A DNA stretch of 64,000 nucleotides from Euzebya tangerina. GTDB lineage: Bacteria; Actinomycetota; Nitriliruptoria; Euzebyales; Euzebyaceae. Location: assembly GCF_003074135.1 (NCBI RefSeq), contig NZ_PPDK01000001.1, forward strand, positions 1,240,001 through 1,304,000. The letters run 5' to 3'. The stretch's first letter is position 1. Every line of letters starts with the position of its first letter. The position numbers and the translations under genes were made by a program. Shown here piece after piece: positions 17,241 through 26,491 of this stretch. Under the pieces are notes generated by a model that did no database searches, was not told the origin of the DNA, and saw only the letters and a program-made list of their open reading frames with translations.

Positions 17241-18223
17241 GACGTGGCTCCCTGCTCGGAGCCCCAGGCGTAGCGTCGGCCGAGCCGCTCGAAGAGCCGC
17301 TCGTTGTCCTCGGCGAACTGCTCCTGCAGCCAGCGGTGGACGTCGGCATCCGGCGCCCGATAGGCCCGCGCGTTGTGCTGGGCCGGGTCCGTCAGCTGCC
17401 AGGGCGTGATGCCGAGGAAGGTGGCCACGCCGTCGACGACACGCTGGGGATCCTGCTTCAACGCTCCGCTCTCCACGATGTGCACCCGGTCCTCCCCGAG
17501 CTGTGCCCAGAGCCGCTCCAGTTGCTCAAGGTAGCGTCCTCGGGCTACGTAGCTGTGGTGCTGGTGCGAGTGGGACTGGTACTGCGGGTCGAGCAGCAGA
17601 CGTTCTTCCTCACCGGCCAGCCGCGCGGCCTCGGCCTCGAAGGCGGCACCGGCATCGAGATGCTCATACCCCCGGCCGAACTCGTGGTGGTACTGCGACC
17701 ACGCCCGCTCGGCCGGGTCTCGGAGGACGACGATGGCGCTGGTCTCCGGCAGCACCTCCGCAATCCGCCGCGGGATGTCGGGGTGGAACAGGTAGTACGG
17801 GCTTGCCTCTCCGGTGACGACCCGACTGCCGATCCGGCGGGCACGCGCGACCATCCGTGCTCGGAGCGGGAAGTGGGCGCGGTACCAGTCCAGGTCCCGG
17901 TCGTAGTTGGCGTCGAAGTAGTGCACGCCCTTGGTCAGGCGGGCCGGGATCATGCTCGGGGACTGCAGCAGGTACTTGTGCAGCGAGGTGGTGCCAGCTC
18001 GTTGCGCACCGACGATCAGATAGTCGGGCAGCGCCCGCAGGCCGGCAGTGGGTCGGGCCAGGGCCTGCGACGCCACCGTCGCCGCCTTCCAGGCCAGCCG
18101 TTTCAGCCTCCGGTCGTCGGCCAAGCGAACCTGTGAGCCGCGAACCTGTGAGCCGCGAACCCGTGAGCCGCGCTCCATCGCGTCGCGTCCGGTCGACCCG
18201 AGCGCCCCCGAGTCGTCACGCAT
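17237..18223 (-). CDS. PAPS-dependent sulfotransferase
   Basis: 328 residues. VGAQRAGTTSLHKYL (near residue 72) is the 5'-phosphosulfate loop and IVVLRDPAERAWSQYHHEF (near 165) the 3'-phosphate motif of sulfotransferases; the acceptor side resembles heparan-type Sulfotransfer_1 members. It would transfer sulfate from PAPS to a sugar hydroxyl in the cytoplasm or at the membrane face. The first 35 residues are basic and repetitive (RGSQV repeats from a 15-bp DNA repeat) and may not be conserved. It overlaps both neighbours by a few bases. With the second sulfotransferase in the same operon, this is the main evidence that the polymer is sulfated. Confidence 0.87.
   Translation of the reverse strand: MRDDSGALGSTGRDAMERGSRVRGSQVRGSQVRLADDRRLKRLAWKAATVASQALARPTAGLRALPDYLIVGAQRAGTTSLHKYLLQSPSMIPARLTKGVHYFDANYDRDLDWYRAHFPLRARMVARARRIGSRVVTGEASPYYLFHPDIPRRIAEVLPETSAIVVLRDPAERAWSQYHHEFGRGYEHLDAGAAFEAEAARLAGEEERLLLDPQYQSHSHQHHSYVARGRYLEQLERLWAQLGEDRVHIVESGALKQDPQRVVDGVATFLGITPWQLTDPAQHNARAYRAPDADVHRWLQEQFAEDNERLFERLGRRYAWGSEQGATS
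18125..18169. repeat. Three tandem 15-bp repeats in the sulfotransferase gene
   Basis: Units at 18125-18139 and 18140-18154 are identical; 18155-18169 differs by one base. They add five residues each near the N-terminus and leave the frame open. Confidence 0.9.
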
Positions 18224-19415
18224 GGCGACCCCGGTGGGCGGCTCGGCTGTCGAGGCGGCGACCGAGTTCGGTGAGCACCTCGTCGAGGTGGGCCTGGTGC
18301 TGGTCGGTGAGCGGCACGTCGGCGCCCAGGTGTCGGACGGCCTGATCCATCAGGTAGCAGGTGACCAGGACAGCCGGCTCCCCTGGCAACGTCCCCTCGT
18401 CCTGGATCCGACGGGCCGCGCCGTCCAGCTGCGTGGCCCAGGGGCTCTTCTGGTTCCGGGAGCGCTCGAGTTCGAAGTGCAGTGCGTCCAGCCCCAGGGG
18501 GGCGTCGAGCATCATGCGCTCCCAGTCCCAGATCGCGATCCCGTCTGCGGAGGCAGCGATGTTCCAGGGGGTGAAGTCGCCGTGCACGAGGCCAAGTGTG
18601 ACCGGAGTCGCTCCCATGATCGGGATGAACCGTCGGATCACGTCCCGGAGGGGCCCGTTGGTGGTGGTGGCGCCACAGTCCGACAGTCCCGCTGCCCACG
18701 TGCTGTCGGCCAGTGGCGCGGTCCGTGTTCCCGGTGCCCGGGCGAACGCCTGCAACGCGGCCACCCGCTGGGAGGGATCGATGTCCCGGTCCGCTGTCTC
18801 GAGGGGCTCGGTCACCACCACCGGTCGTTCGGCGACGGTGAGCACCTCGCGAACGACCGGGACGGAGATGCCCGGCAGGTTCAGCCGCGCCATGTGGGCC
18901 AGCGCGTCGGCCTCGGCGCGGACGAGCGTCGAGGTCAGCTCGTTGACGCCGACTTTGACGAAGGCGTGAATCTGCCCGTCGGCGGACAACATCTGCAGGA
19001 CGGGCTTGGCGTTGGGTCGGGGCGGCCCGGTGCGGCAGGCCAGGATCAGCTCGCCTCGGCCAGCCAGGGTCGTGGTCAGCTGGGCGGCCAACGACGCGGG
19101 GTCCCGGGCAAGGGTCAGACGAGTCCCCACGGCCGGTGGGAAGCCGAACCGGGCGACGACGGCCGCAGCTGTCCGGACGACGGTGGCTCGGGTCCGCGCC
19201 CGTGCCGTGCGGCCGGGCCCGCCCAGGCGGCGGAGCACGGCCGCAGCAGCCTCCGGGTGGGCCAGGGGGAGGACCAGTCGAGCGGAGGCGGCCGAGGGCA
19301 AGGCCACGTGTGTGGCGTCCCCGCGGCCCGGCGGCAGCCTGAAGCCGACGGCATCCAGGGCCGGTGCGACGTGCGTGGGTGTCTCCTCCTCAGCGGCCCG
19401 TGTCGGCGGCGTCAC
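18216..19415 (-). CDS. Aminoglycoside-phosphotransferase/choline-kinase fold protein
   Basis: 399 residues from a GTG that overlaps the upstream stop as GTGA; an ATG at 19437-19439 is possible but would overlap by 28 bases. The C-terminal half has the kinase core: LVHGDFTPWNI (catalytic Asp and Asn) and IAIWDWERM (metal-binding Asp). FVKVGVNELTSTLVRAEADAL looks like the ATP-lysine and following Glu. The N-terminal 130 residues are Ala/Arg rich and unassigned. Such proteins recur in actinobacterial capsule loci, and phosphorylation of a sugar or lipid intermediate is plausible; antibiotic resistance is less likely here. Confidence 0.75.
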   Translation of the reverse strand: MTPPTRAAEEETPTHVAPALDAVGFRLPPGRGDATHVALPSAASARLVLPLAHPEAAAAVLRRLGGPGRTARARTRATVVRTAAAVVARFGFPPAVGTRLTLARDPASLAAQLTTTLAGRGELILACRTGPPRPNAKPVLQMLSADGQIHAFVKVGVNELTSTLVRAEADALAHMARLNLPGISVPVVREVLTVAERPVVVTEPLETADRDIDPSQRVAALQAFARAPGTRTAPLADSTWAAGLSDCGATTTNGPLRDVIRRFIPIMGATPVTLGLVHGDFTPWNIAASADGIAIWDWERMMLDAPLGLDALHFELERSRNQKSPWATQLDGAARRIQDEGTLPGEPAVLVTCYLMDQAVRHLGADVPLTDQHQAHLDEVLTELGRRLDSRAAHRGRHA

Positions 19416-22400
19416 GCAGGCGAGAGCACGATGGTCCACATGGTGGCGTGCTGCGTCGACCCGTCAGCCGAGGCCGTGCCGCCGCCGACATCACCGGCGG
19501 CGCCGCTGAGGGCCTCGGTGATCAAGCCCGACGAGCGACCGCCGCCGGCGCCGATGCCCTCGTGCACCACGGTGGTCCCGGCGGGTTCGGTCCAGTCGGT
19601 GGTCGAAGAGGTGCGGTCGGTCCAGTAGTTCAGGACCAGGCTGTCGGCCTGCGTCGTCGTCACGACCGGTGCGGTGTGATCGGTGGTGTCCGACGTCTCG
19701 GTGAGGGCGTCGTGCACCTCGACCGGGTTGGTGGCGTCCACACCCTCGTAGACGAGCAGGGCGACATCACCCTTCACGAACCGTCCGACGTCGAGTACCT
19801 CGTCCACCCCGCCGTCGGCGGTGTTGGCGATGCGCCACCACACGCTGGTGCGGATGCGGTCGGTCGAGACGGAGTCCAGCCGGTTCCAGCCCGGCAGGTT
19901 CACCGGATCGGGGTCGATGGTCCCGTTGTTCCACGAGCCGGTCAGCACCAGCAGGTCACCGGACAGGACGTCCTCGGGCACCGTCACCCAGAAGGCGCTG
20001 CGATTGCCGTTGTCGGTGTCCGAGCTCTTGAAGGTGATCTCGTCGGGCGGCGCGGTCGCGGTCAGCTGGATGGTGGTGGTCGCGGTCTGCCCCTCGCCGT
20101 CGGTCACGGTCAGGGTGACGGTGTACTCCCCGGCTGCTGCGTAGCTGTGCTGTGGGGTGGGGCCGGGCAGTTGCGTGCCGTCGCCCATGTCCCAGCTGTA
20201 GGAGGCGATGGGGCCCTCCGGGTCGCTGGAACCGGATCCGGTTACCGCACAGGTCAGGCGCTCACAGGATCCGGACGCCACCGCAGTTGGTGCCTGGTCC
20301 GGGACGGTGTCCACGCCGAACGGTGCCAGGACCAGGCTCCACATGGCGGCACGGTTGGTGGTGGTGACGGACGTGGCGGTCAGACCGCCCGTGTCCCCCG
20401 CTGCGGCAGCCTGCTCGCCGATCAGCGCGCTGATGCGGCCGCCGCCGAGGCCGATGCCCTCGTGCACCACGGTGGTCCCGGCCGGCTCGGTCCAGTTGCT
20501 GTTCGACCCGGTCCGGTCGACCCAGTAGGACACCAGGGTCGCCTCGGCCAGCGGGTTGGACACGATGGGGGTGATGTGGCTGGAGGTGCTGCCCGACTCG
20601 GCGGTCGCTTCGGCGACGGCGACGGGCACGGTCGTACTCGTTCCGCTGTAGGCGACCAGGGCGACGTCACCCTTGAAGAAGCTGCCCGTGGTCAGCGTCT
20701 CGGTGCTGTTCTCATCACCGGGCTCGGCGACGCGCCACCACACGCTGCTGCGCAGCGGGCCGTTCACCACCGTGTCGAGTTGGGTCCAGCCACCCAGCTC
20801 CTCCGGCTGGTGGTTGGTGTCGGAGTTGTTGAACGAGGCGAAGAGCAGCAGCAGATCGCCGCCCCGCGTCGCGTCGGGCACGTCGACGGTGAAGCTCTGC
20901 TGGTTGCCGTTCACTGCGGCAGTCCCCAGGTGCGTGATCTCGTCGGCCGGTTCGCTGACCTGGATCTGCTGGACGACCGAGTCGGTCAGACCCGTGTCGT
21001 CCGTCACGGTCAGCTGGACGTCGTAGGTGCCGGCCGCGGCGTAGGTGTGGCTGGTCGCCTCCCCGGTGCCACCGGCACCGTCGCCGAAGTCCCAGTCGAA
21101 GGCGGTGATGGTGCCTCCGTCGCTCGAGGCGGAGCCATCGAACGTGCAGTCCAGGTTGATGCACGAGATCGCCGCGTCGGCCACCGGCGGACCGTTGCGC
21201 TCGACCGTCGTCGTGGTGGTCGACACGCCACCCTCGTTGTCGGTTGCCGTCAGCGTCACGGTGAAGGTGCCATCGCTGGTGTAGACGTGGCTCACGCCGG
21301 GGCCGGTTGCCGTGGCGCCGTCACCGAAGTCCCACTCGAACGTCTCGATCCAGCCATCGGCGTCACCGGATCCGGTGGAGCCGAAGCGGCAGCCGTCATC
21401 GGTGCAGACAGATCGGATGGTTGGCTCGGGCAGCAGGTTCGGGGCCTGGTAGCCGTCCTCGGAGAGCAGGAACAGCCCTTGGCCGCTCCAGTCGTTGCCC
21501 TGCGGCGGACCGTTGACTGCGGTGACCGTACCCGCCACGGCCACGCCGTCCTGGAAGTCGGCCTGGCGCAGGTAGCCGTCGACTGCGCTGAAGTACAGCG
21601 TGTCCTCGTGCAGGTGCATCCCGGTCAGGTACTGGCCGCCGATGCCCGCCACGGACGTCGAGGCCACGAACTCCTCAGCACCCACGGTGTTCGAGTCAGC
21701 CAGGAAGTAGCGGTAGAACAGCTCGGTCCGGCCTTGCACGGTGTAGTACATCCGGCCGGTCGTCCGGTCCATCGTCATCCCGGTCAGGGAGGAGACGGGG
21801 AAGTAGCTCGAGCGCAGTCCGTTCAGGTCCACCGTCTCAGGCGTGCCTGCGCTGGTCCCGTCGAAGTCACGCACCCGGAAGACCCCGTCCGAGGAGGCGG
21901 TGTAGAGCCGACCGGACAGCATCATCGCGGCGCGGACGCCGGACCAGTTGACGCTGGTCGCGCTGGCCGGGCCCACCGCCGCCCCATCGAAGGTCCGCCC
22001 GTCGAGGTCCGCTCCGTCGCCGACGAAGATCACGCCGGGCAGCGGTCCGGGATCAGCCCGGAGCACCTGGGCGCCACCGTCGAGCGGGAAGCGAGCCAGC
22101 CGCCCGTGGAACTCGAAGTTGCCGATCCGATCGGTGTCACTGCCGACGTACAGGCCATCGTCGCTGGTCACCAGGTCGAAGGCGCCGACCCCGCGCTCGC
22201 GCCCCGGATCCCACGCGAGGGGGAGTCCGTTGACGGGGTCGACGGCGCCGATGCCCTCGCGGGTCACCGAGCCGGGGCCCTGCCAGTTGTTGGCGAACGG
22301 GTTGTTCAGCCAGCGGAAGTGCCCGCCGACGTAGACCGCCTCTCCGGTGACGGCGACGCTGTAGAAGGTGTCACCACCTGACAGGTTGGCCCATGTTGGC

Positions 22401-23398
22401 TGCAGGTCCGAGCCGGTCACGTCGAGATCCCAGCGGGCGATCGAGTCGCACAGCCGGTTGGCTCGATAGGCGCCGGTGGTCACGATGATCATGTAGCCAC
22501 CGTCAGGTGAGATCTCCACGTCCCGCATGTAGGAGTCGAAGGCCGAGGCACACAGGTTCATCCCGTACCGGTTGGTCTGCCAGTCAGCCAGCTCGGCCGG
22601 GCCGTCTGCGACGTCGATGAGTGCGGCGAACTCGCGGCTCTGACCGTCGATCCGTCCGAAGTTGCCGATGACGGCCACCTGGCTCTGGTCGGGTGTGACG
22701 TCCAGCTTGAAGACCGCGAGGGACCCTCGGGCTTGGTCCGAGAAGGTCAGGTCCACCTCGTCGAGGACGTCTCCGGTCGTCGCATCGACGGCGGCGAAGG
22801 CCGTCCGGACCTCCTGGTCCATCATCGTGAACGTCCCGCCGACGTAGAGGCGGTCACCTGCCAGCACGATGTCGCGGACCTTGCTGTTGGGTGTGACGTC
22901 GAAGCTCGGGTCGATGCTGCCGTCGGCCATGTTCAGCCGCGTGAGGCGCCACTCCGTCTGACCGTTGACCTCGCTGTAGGCACCACCGATGTAGACCGAG
23001 TTGCCGTCGGGTGAGGCCGCCAGCGTCTCGATCGTCCCGTCGATCTCGGGCTGGAAGTTCTGGTCGATCTCCCCGGTCTCAGGGTCGAAGGCGAAGATGG
23101 CGTTCCTGGCGATCGGGGTGTCCCGGTCCGCCACGGTGGCGATCTGGGTGAAGGTCCCACCTACCACCACGCGGTCGCCGACCGGCATGATCGCCAGCAC
23201 GCGACCGTCCAGGGCGTGGGGGGTGTTGTTGTCCGGGTCGTCGCTGACGACGACGTCCTGGGTATCTGATACTGCTGCCGCAGGGGTGAGCAGTGAGGCG
23301 GCCAGCATGACGACGAGCGCCAGCAGCAGGCCGACCTGCAGCACCGTGCGGATGCGGTTCGTGATGACTGGGTGGGATGGGGACGTGAAGGAGTACAT
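19412..23398 (-). CDS. Secreted beta-propeller/PKD protein with duplicated C-terminal module
   Basis: 1,328 residues. A signal peptide (about 1-42) is followed by a propeller-like region (about 45-640) with repeated VVVGGTF, YVGGTF and YVGGHF turns. Two PKD domains follow (WDFGDGATATGPGVSHVY; WDFGDGAGGTGEATSHTY), then module A (about 850-1035), a third PKD domain (WDMGDGTQLPG) and module B (about 1135-1328). Modules A and B are duplicates: both hold SSVWWR/TSVWWR and WTEPAGTTVVHEGIG. No catalytic motif is seen. It is probably an extracellular adhesin or scaffold for the polymer. It sits one base after the wzx-like stop and ends overlapping the kinase-fold gene. Confidence 0.78.
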   Translation of the reverse strand: MYSFTSPSHPVITNRIRTVLQVGLLLALVVMLAASLLTPAAAVSDTQDVVVSDDPDNNTPHALDGRVLAIMPVGDRVVVGGTFTQIATVADRDTPIARNAIFAFDPETGEIDQNFQPEIDGTIETLAASPDGNSVYIGGAYSEVNGQTEWRLTRLNMADGSIDPSFDVTPNSKVRDIVLAGDRLYVGGTFTMMDQEVRTAFAAVDATTGDVLDEVDLTFSDQARGSLAVFKLDVTPDQSQVAVIGNFGRIDGQSREFAALIDVADGPAELADWQTNRYGMNLCASAFDSYMRDVEISPDGGYMIIVTTGAYRANRLCDSIARWDLDVTGSDLQPTWANLSGGDTFYSVAVTGEAVYVGGHFRWLNNPFANNWQGPGSVTREGIGAVDPVNGLPLAWDPGRERGVGAFDLVTSDDGLYVGSDTDRIGNFEFHGRLARFPLDGGAQVLRADPGPLPGVIFVGDGADLDGRTFDGAAVGPASATSVNWSGVRAAMMLSGRLYTASSDGVFRVRDFDGTSAGTPETVDLNGLRSSYFPVSSLTGMTMDRTTGRMYYTVQGRTELFYRYFLADSNTVGAEEFVASTSVAGIGGQYLTGMHLHEDTLYFSAVDGYLRQADFQDGVAVAGTVTAVNGPPQGNDWSGQGLFLLSEDGYQAPNLLPEPTIRSVCTDDGCRFGSTGSGDADGWIETFEWDFGDGATATGPGVSHVYTSDGTFTVTLTATDNEGGVSTTTTTVERNGPPVADAAISCINLDCTFDGSASSDGGTITAFDWDFGDGAGGTGEATSHTYAAAGTYDVQLTVTDDTGLTDSVVQQIQVSEPADEITHLGTAAVNGNQQSFTVDVPDATRGGDLLLLFASFNNSDTNHQPEELGGWTQLDTVVNGPLRSSVWWRVAEPGDENSTETLTTGSFFKGDVALVAYSGTSTTVPVAVAEATAESGSTSSHITPIVSNPLAEATLVSYWVDRTGSNSNWTEPAGTTVVHEGIGLGGGRISALIGEQAAAAGDTGGLTATSVTTTNRAAMWSLVLAPFGVDTVPDQAPTAVASGSCERLTCAVTGSGSSDPEGPIASYSWDMGDGTQLPGPTPQHSYAAAGEYTVTLTVTDGEGQTATTTIQLTATAPPDEITFKSSDTDNGNRSAFWVTVPEDVLSGDLLVLTGSWNNGTIDPDPVNLPGWNRLDSVSTDRIRTSVWWRIANTADGGVDEVLDVGRFVKGDVALLVYEGVDATNPVEVHDALTETSDTTDHTAPVVTTTQADSLVLNYWTDRTSSTTDWTEPAGTTVVHEGIGAGGGRSSGLITEALSGAAGDVGGGTASADGSTQHATMWTIVLSPA

Positions 23399-23399
23399 G

Positions 23400-24962
23400 T
23401 CAGTTCGTCAGTCGTGAGGGGACACGAGCAGTCGTGTCAGATCGGTGGGATTCGCTTGTGCTGCGTGGCCCTGCTGCCCGCCGGCGGAGGACCTGGAGGA
23501 GTTCTGGGATGCGCCCCCGGTTGAGGGTCAGGTAGGTACCGCTTGCCACGAGGAGGTACAGGACCGCCGTTGCCACGCTGTCCTCCGTCGTCGCTCGCAT
23601 CACCAGGCCGGTCAGGCCAAATGACCCGAGCGCGATCAGGCAGACTGCGCCGAGATCCCGACTGAAGGGCGTGACCTGCACGTGTCGCGTGACGTGCCAC
23701 AACGACAGCGATTTGGCCACCACCCGGGACAATCCCCAGGCTAGCGCGGCCCCCGAGATGCCGAGGGTGGGGATCAGGGCCACGTTGAAGCCGATGTTGA
23801 TGGCCAGGGCGGCGGCGGTGATGACCAGGTTGGCAGTGCTGCGGCCGGCCATGAGCAGAACCATGTCGACGCTGCCCACGGCACTGCTGAACAGCCCTGA
23901 TGCGGCCAGGATCGCGACCGCGGTGGCTCCGGCGACGAACTCCGGCCCGAAGACGCGCAGGATCGTCGGTGCGGTGATCGCCGCCGCCAGGAATACGGGC
24001 CAGACGACCACCACGGTCCAGACCGTCGACCGTCGGTAGATTGCTGCCAGTCGCTCGGTCGACCCGCTGGCATAGTCGGACGCGAGGCGGGGTTGGACGG
24101 CCTGACCTACGGCGTTGATGACGAAGAAGCCCAGCTGGAGGGCGCGCGACGCGACCGCGTAGATGCCGGCGTCACGCGTGGACATGAAGGCGCCGACCAA
24201 CAGCACATCCACCCACTGGATCATGATCTGCAACCCGGACGCGGCGGCACGGGGCAGGGTGAAGGACCAGAAGTCGCGAACGTCTGCGCGGGTCATGGCT
24301 GGCCGGTCGGCCGCATCGGCGGGTTGCATGGCTCGCAGCCAGCCGAAGGCGGCCAGAGCCGCAAGACCGAACGGAAGGGCCCAGGCGACGCCGAGCAGTG
24401 CGGTGTTGCCGATGACGAGCGCAACGGCGCAGAACAGGATCTGGGCTGCCGGTCGCGCCATGCGGTCCAGGAACACCGTGGGGTTCATGCTGCCCAGGCC
24501 GCGGGTCGCCCCGAGTACGGCCGAGAGGACCGCACCGACCGGGATGAACGGTGCCATGGCGCGGAGGTGGCCGGCGATGAGGTCGGCGTGCTCGGCGTCG
24601 CCGATCAGATCGGCGAGGGGGTCGGCGGTGAGGAACAGGATGACGGCCGTGATTCCCGAGACCACCAGGACGGGACCGAGTGCCACCCGCAGCAGGCCCG
24701 CTGGCACCCGTCCGTCCGGCGTCTTCGCCATCTGTCGGATCAGACCGGTGTCGGTTCCCAGGGTGGTGGCGGTGATCAGGATGGTCACAGCCGCGACCGC
24801 TGACAGAAACGCGCCGGCTTCCCCAGCGCCCAGCAGCCGGGTCAGCAGCGCCAGCAGGCCGATGGCACCCACGGCAGCGGTGATCGACCCGAACAGGTTG
24901 ATGGCGCTGCCGCGACCCACGCCCTGGCCGGGCGAGCCCCCAGCGTTGGCCGCTCGAGTCAT
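23400..24962 (-). CDS. Wzx-like polysaccharide flippase
   Basis: A 520-residue membrane protein with about 12-14 hydrophobic helices, the MATE/MOP-flippase layout. The N-terminal GRGSAINLFGSITAAVGAIG and central VDVLLVGAFMSTRDAGIYAV match the polysaccharide transport family. It would flip lipid-linked repeat units across the membrane for the Wzy-like polymerase. The ATG overlaps the fusion-protein stop as ATGA (24959-24962). The cytoplasmic tail (about 490-520) is Ser/Arg rich. Confidence 0.87.
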   Translation of the reverse strand: MTRAANAGGSPGQGVGRGSAINLFGSITAAVGAIGLLALLTRLLGAGEAGAFLSAVAAVTILITATTLGTDTGLIRQMAKTPDGRVPAGLLRVALGPVLVVSGITAVILFLTADPLADLIGDAEHADLIAGHLRAMAPFIPVGAVLSAVLGATRGLGSMNPTVFLDRMARPAAQILFCAVALVIGNTALLGVAWALPFGLAALAAFGWLRAMQPADAADRPAMTRADVRDFWSFTLPRAAASGLQIMIQWVDVLLVGAFMSTRDAGIYAVASRALQLGFFVINAVGQAVQPRLASDYASGSTERLAAIYRRSTVWTVVVVWPVFLAAAITAPTILRVFGPEFVAGATAVAILAASGLFSSAVGSVDMVLLMAGRSTANLVITAAALAINIGFNVALIPTLGISGAALAWGLSRVVAKSLSLWHVTRHVQVTPFSRDLGAVCLIALGSFGLTGLVMRATTEDSVATAVLYLLVASGTYLTLNRGRIPELLQVLRRRAAGPRSTSESHRSDTTARVPSRLTN

Positions 24963-26491
24963 CGTCGACCTCGGCGGGGCAGGTAGCCGTAGGCGGCGAG
25001 CAGGGGTGCCGTCACCGCCGTCACCGTCGCGCGGTCACGGGCATCCAGGGCGGTCCGCCACTGCTCGTCCAGCCGGAGCGGGACCGGGCCGGCTTGGAAT
25101 CGCATGGGGTTGCCCCCGATGGTGTGGCTGGTGCCCAGATCAGCGACGCCCTCGCCCACGAAGGAGAGGTCGGCATCCCCGCGGTCGATGAGGTCCAGCA
25201 CCCGCGCCAGGTGTTCGGTGGGTTGAGCGATCAATGACTCGTAGGCGACCCTGACGGTTGGGACGTCCAGCGCCCGCAGACCGTCCAGCAACGCGTTGTA
25301 CGCCAGGTAGCGACCCGCGGTCTGACCGGGACGCCAGCGGGTCATCATCGCATCGGCGTCGTCCGTTTCCTCACCGTCGCCTCCGGCCGCTCGATCGAAC
25401 TGGCGCTTGACCTTCATCCACGAGAAGGCCACGCCGCGGCTGTCGCGGACGAGGTGGACGACGCGGAGATCATGGCCGACCAGACGGCGGAGCAGGAAGG
25501 CCGTCGCGACGTGTTTGCTCGAGTCCACGACCCACGGAGAGCCGCTGATCGCACGGATCGCGTCGTAGACGGGGAGCAGATACCGGCCGTACTCCGCGAC
25601 TGCGCGGTCGAAGGATGGTCGAAGGCCGACCGGCGCGGCGAGGAGTGGGAGGTAGCGGTCTCGCTCGACCGCGTGTTGGGCGGCCACCACGCGCATGGGA
25701 TCGATCTGGCTCCAGCCACCGAAGGCGTGCTGCCCCACCTGAGACCAGAACGGGCAGTCCTCGAAGGCGCGTCCACAGGCGCAGGGCTGACCCTCCAGCA
25801 GACCCCGGGTCCAGAGGTGGACGACCTCACCGACCGAGGTGCAGCCGTCGACGCGTCCCAGCATCCGATCGAGCAGCGTGCTGCCACTCCGTCCCATGCC
25901 CGCGATCAGCAGCACCTGCTGGGGCATCGCACCGTCAGGGGTCCTGACATCGTCGACCGGACCGTGACTCCGAATGGCGTCCTCGATCACCGTCCCCAAG
26001 GTAGCGACGGCTGGGCGAGGTCCGGTCTTGGCCAGCGCCGCGGCTCGGCGGGGCGCCCTCACCGCCGCGTCCAGTGCCGCCCAGAGGCTGTCCCGATCGT
26101 GGACCAGTTCGATCTCGCCGTGGGCCGCGAGGCGAGCTGTGAACCGCATCTGGTGGTCGTCCACGTGCTCGTCGTAGGCCGGATCTCGCGGGAGGACCAG
26201 AGGCCGATGACCACTGGCCTGGACTTCCAGGATGGTTGCTGGACCGCCGTGGCACACCACAGCGTCCGCCGTCTGCATGGCGGCAGTGAGTTCGTCGTGC
26301 GGGATGTAGTCCAGACCAACTGCCGCGCTGGGCGGGGTGGAGGTCCCGTACTGCACGGTGCAGGCAACCCTCGGGTTGGCCTCTGCCCACTCGTCAAGCC
26401 ACCGGACGGCCCGATCGAACCGGTGATGGTCGGTCCCGACGGTCAGCAGCACCGACCGGTCTGGAGGGAGTTCTGTGACGCGCTCGCTCAC
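24959..26491 (-). CDS. Fusion: PssE/Alg13-like glycosyltransferase subunit + sulfotransferase
   Basis: 510 residues. Residues 1 to about 180 resemble the C-terminal half of GT28 enzymes (PssE/Alg13): LLTVGTDHHRFDRAVRWL and ADAVVCHGGPATILE, the UDP-sugar-binding Gly-Gly-Pro loop. From about 188 a sulfotransferase begins: IAGMGRSGSTLLDRML (PAPS loop), a cysteine group GQPCACGRAFEDCPFW, VVDSSKH, and VHLVRDSRGVAFSWMK (3'-phosphate motif). The GTG start overlaps the PssD-like stop as GTGA. PssE/Alg13 normally works as a separate small subunit bound to PssD/Alg14, encoded just upstream here. The fusion suggests the sugar is sulfated as or after it is added. Confidence 0.82.
   Translation of the reverse strand: MSERVTELPPDRSVLLTVGTDHHRFDRAVRWLDEWAEANPRVACTVQYGTSTPPSAAVGLDYIPHDELTAAMQTADAVVCHGGPATILEVQASGHRPLVLPRDPAYDEHVDDHQMRFTARLAAHGEIELVHDRDSLWAALDAAVRAPRRAAALAKTGPRPAVATLGTVIEDAIRSHGPVDDVRTPDGAMPQQVLLIAGMGRSGSTLLDRMLGRVDGCTSVGEVVHLWTRGLLEGQPCACGRAFEDCPFWSQVGQHAFGGWSQIDPMRVVAAQHAVERDRYLPLLAAPVGLRPSFDRAVAEYGRYLLPVYDAIRAISGSPWVVDSSKHVATAFLLRRLVGHDLRVVHLVRDSRGVAFSWMKVKRQFDRAAGGDGEETDDADAMMTRWRPGQTAGRYLAYNALLDGLRALDVPTVRVAYESLIAQPTEHLARVLDLIDRGDADLSFVGEGVADLGTSHTIGGNPMRFQAGPVPLRLDEQWRTALDARDRATVTAVTAPLLAAYGYLPRRGRR

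Noticed and set aside
18216-19415. Antibiotic-resistance kinase
   Set aside because: The fold is that of aminoglycoside phosphotransferases, but coupling to capsule genes makes sugar or lipid phosphorylation more likely.
19364-22381. A 1,005-codon open frame on the plus strand
   Set aside because: It is antisense to the PKD/propeller gene, has no recognisable domain and is an artefact of high G+C; the minus-strand protein has clear domains.
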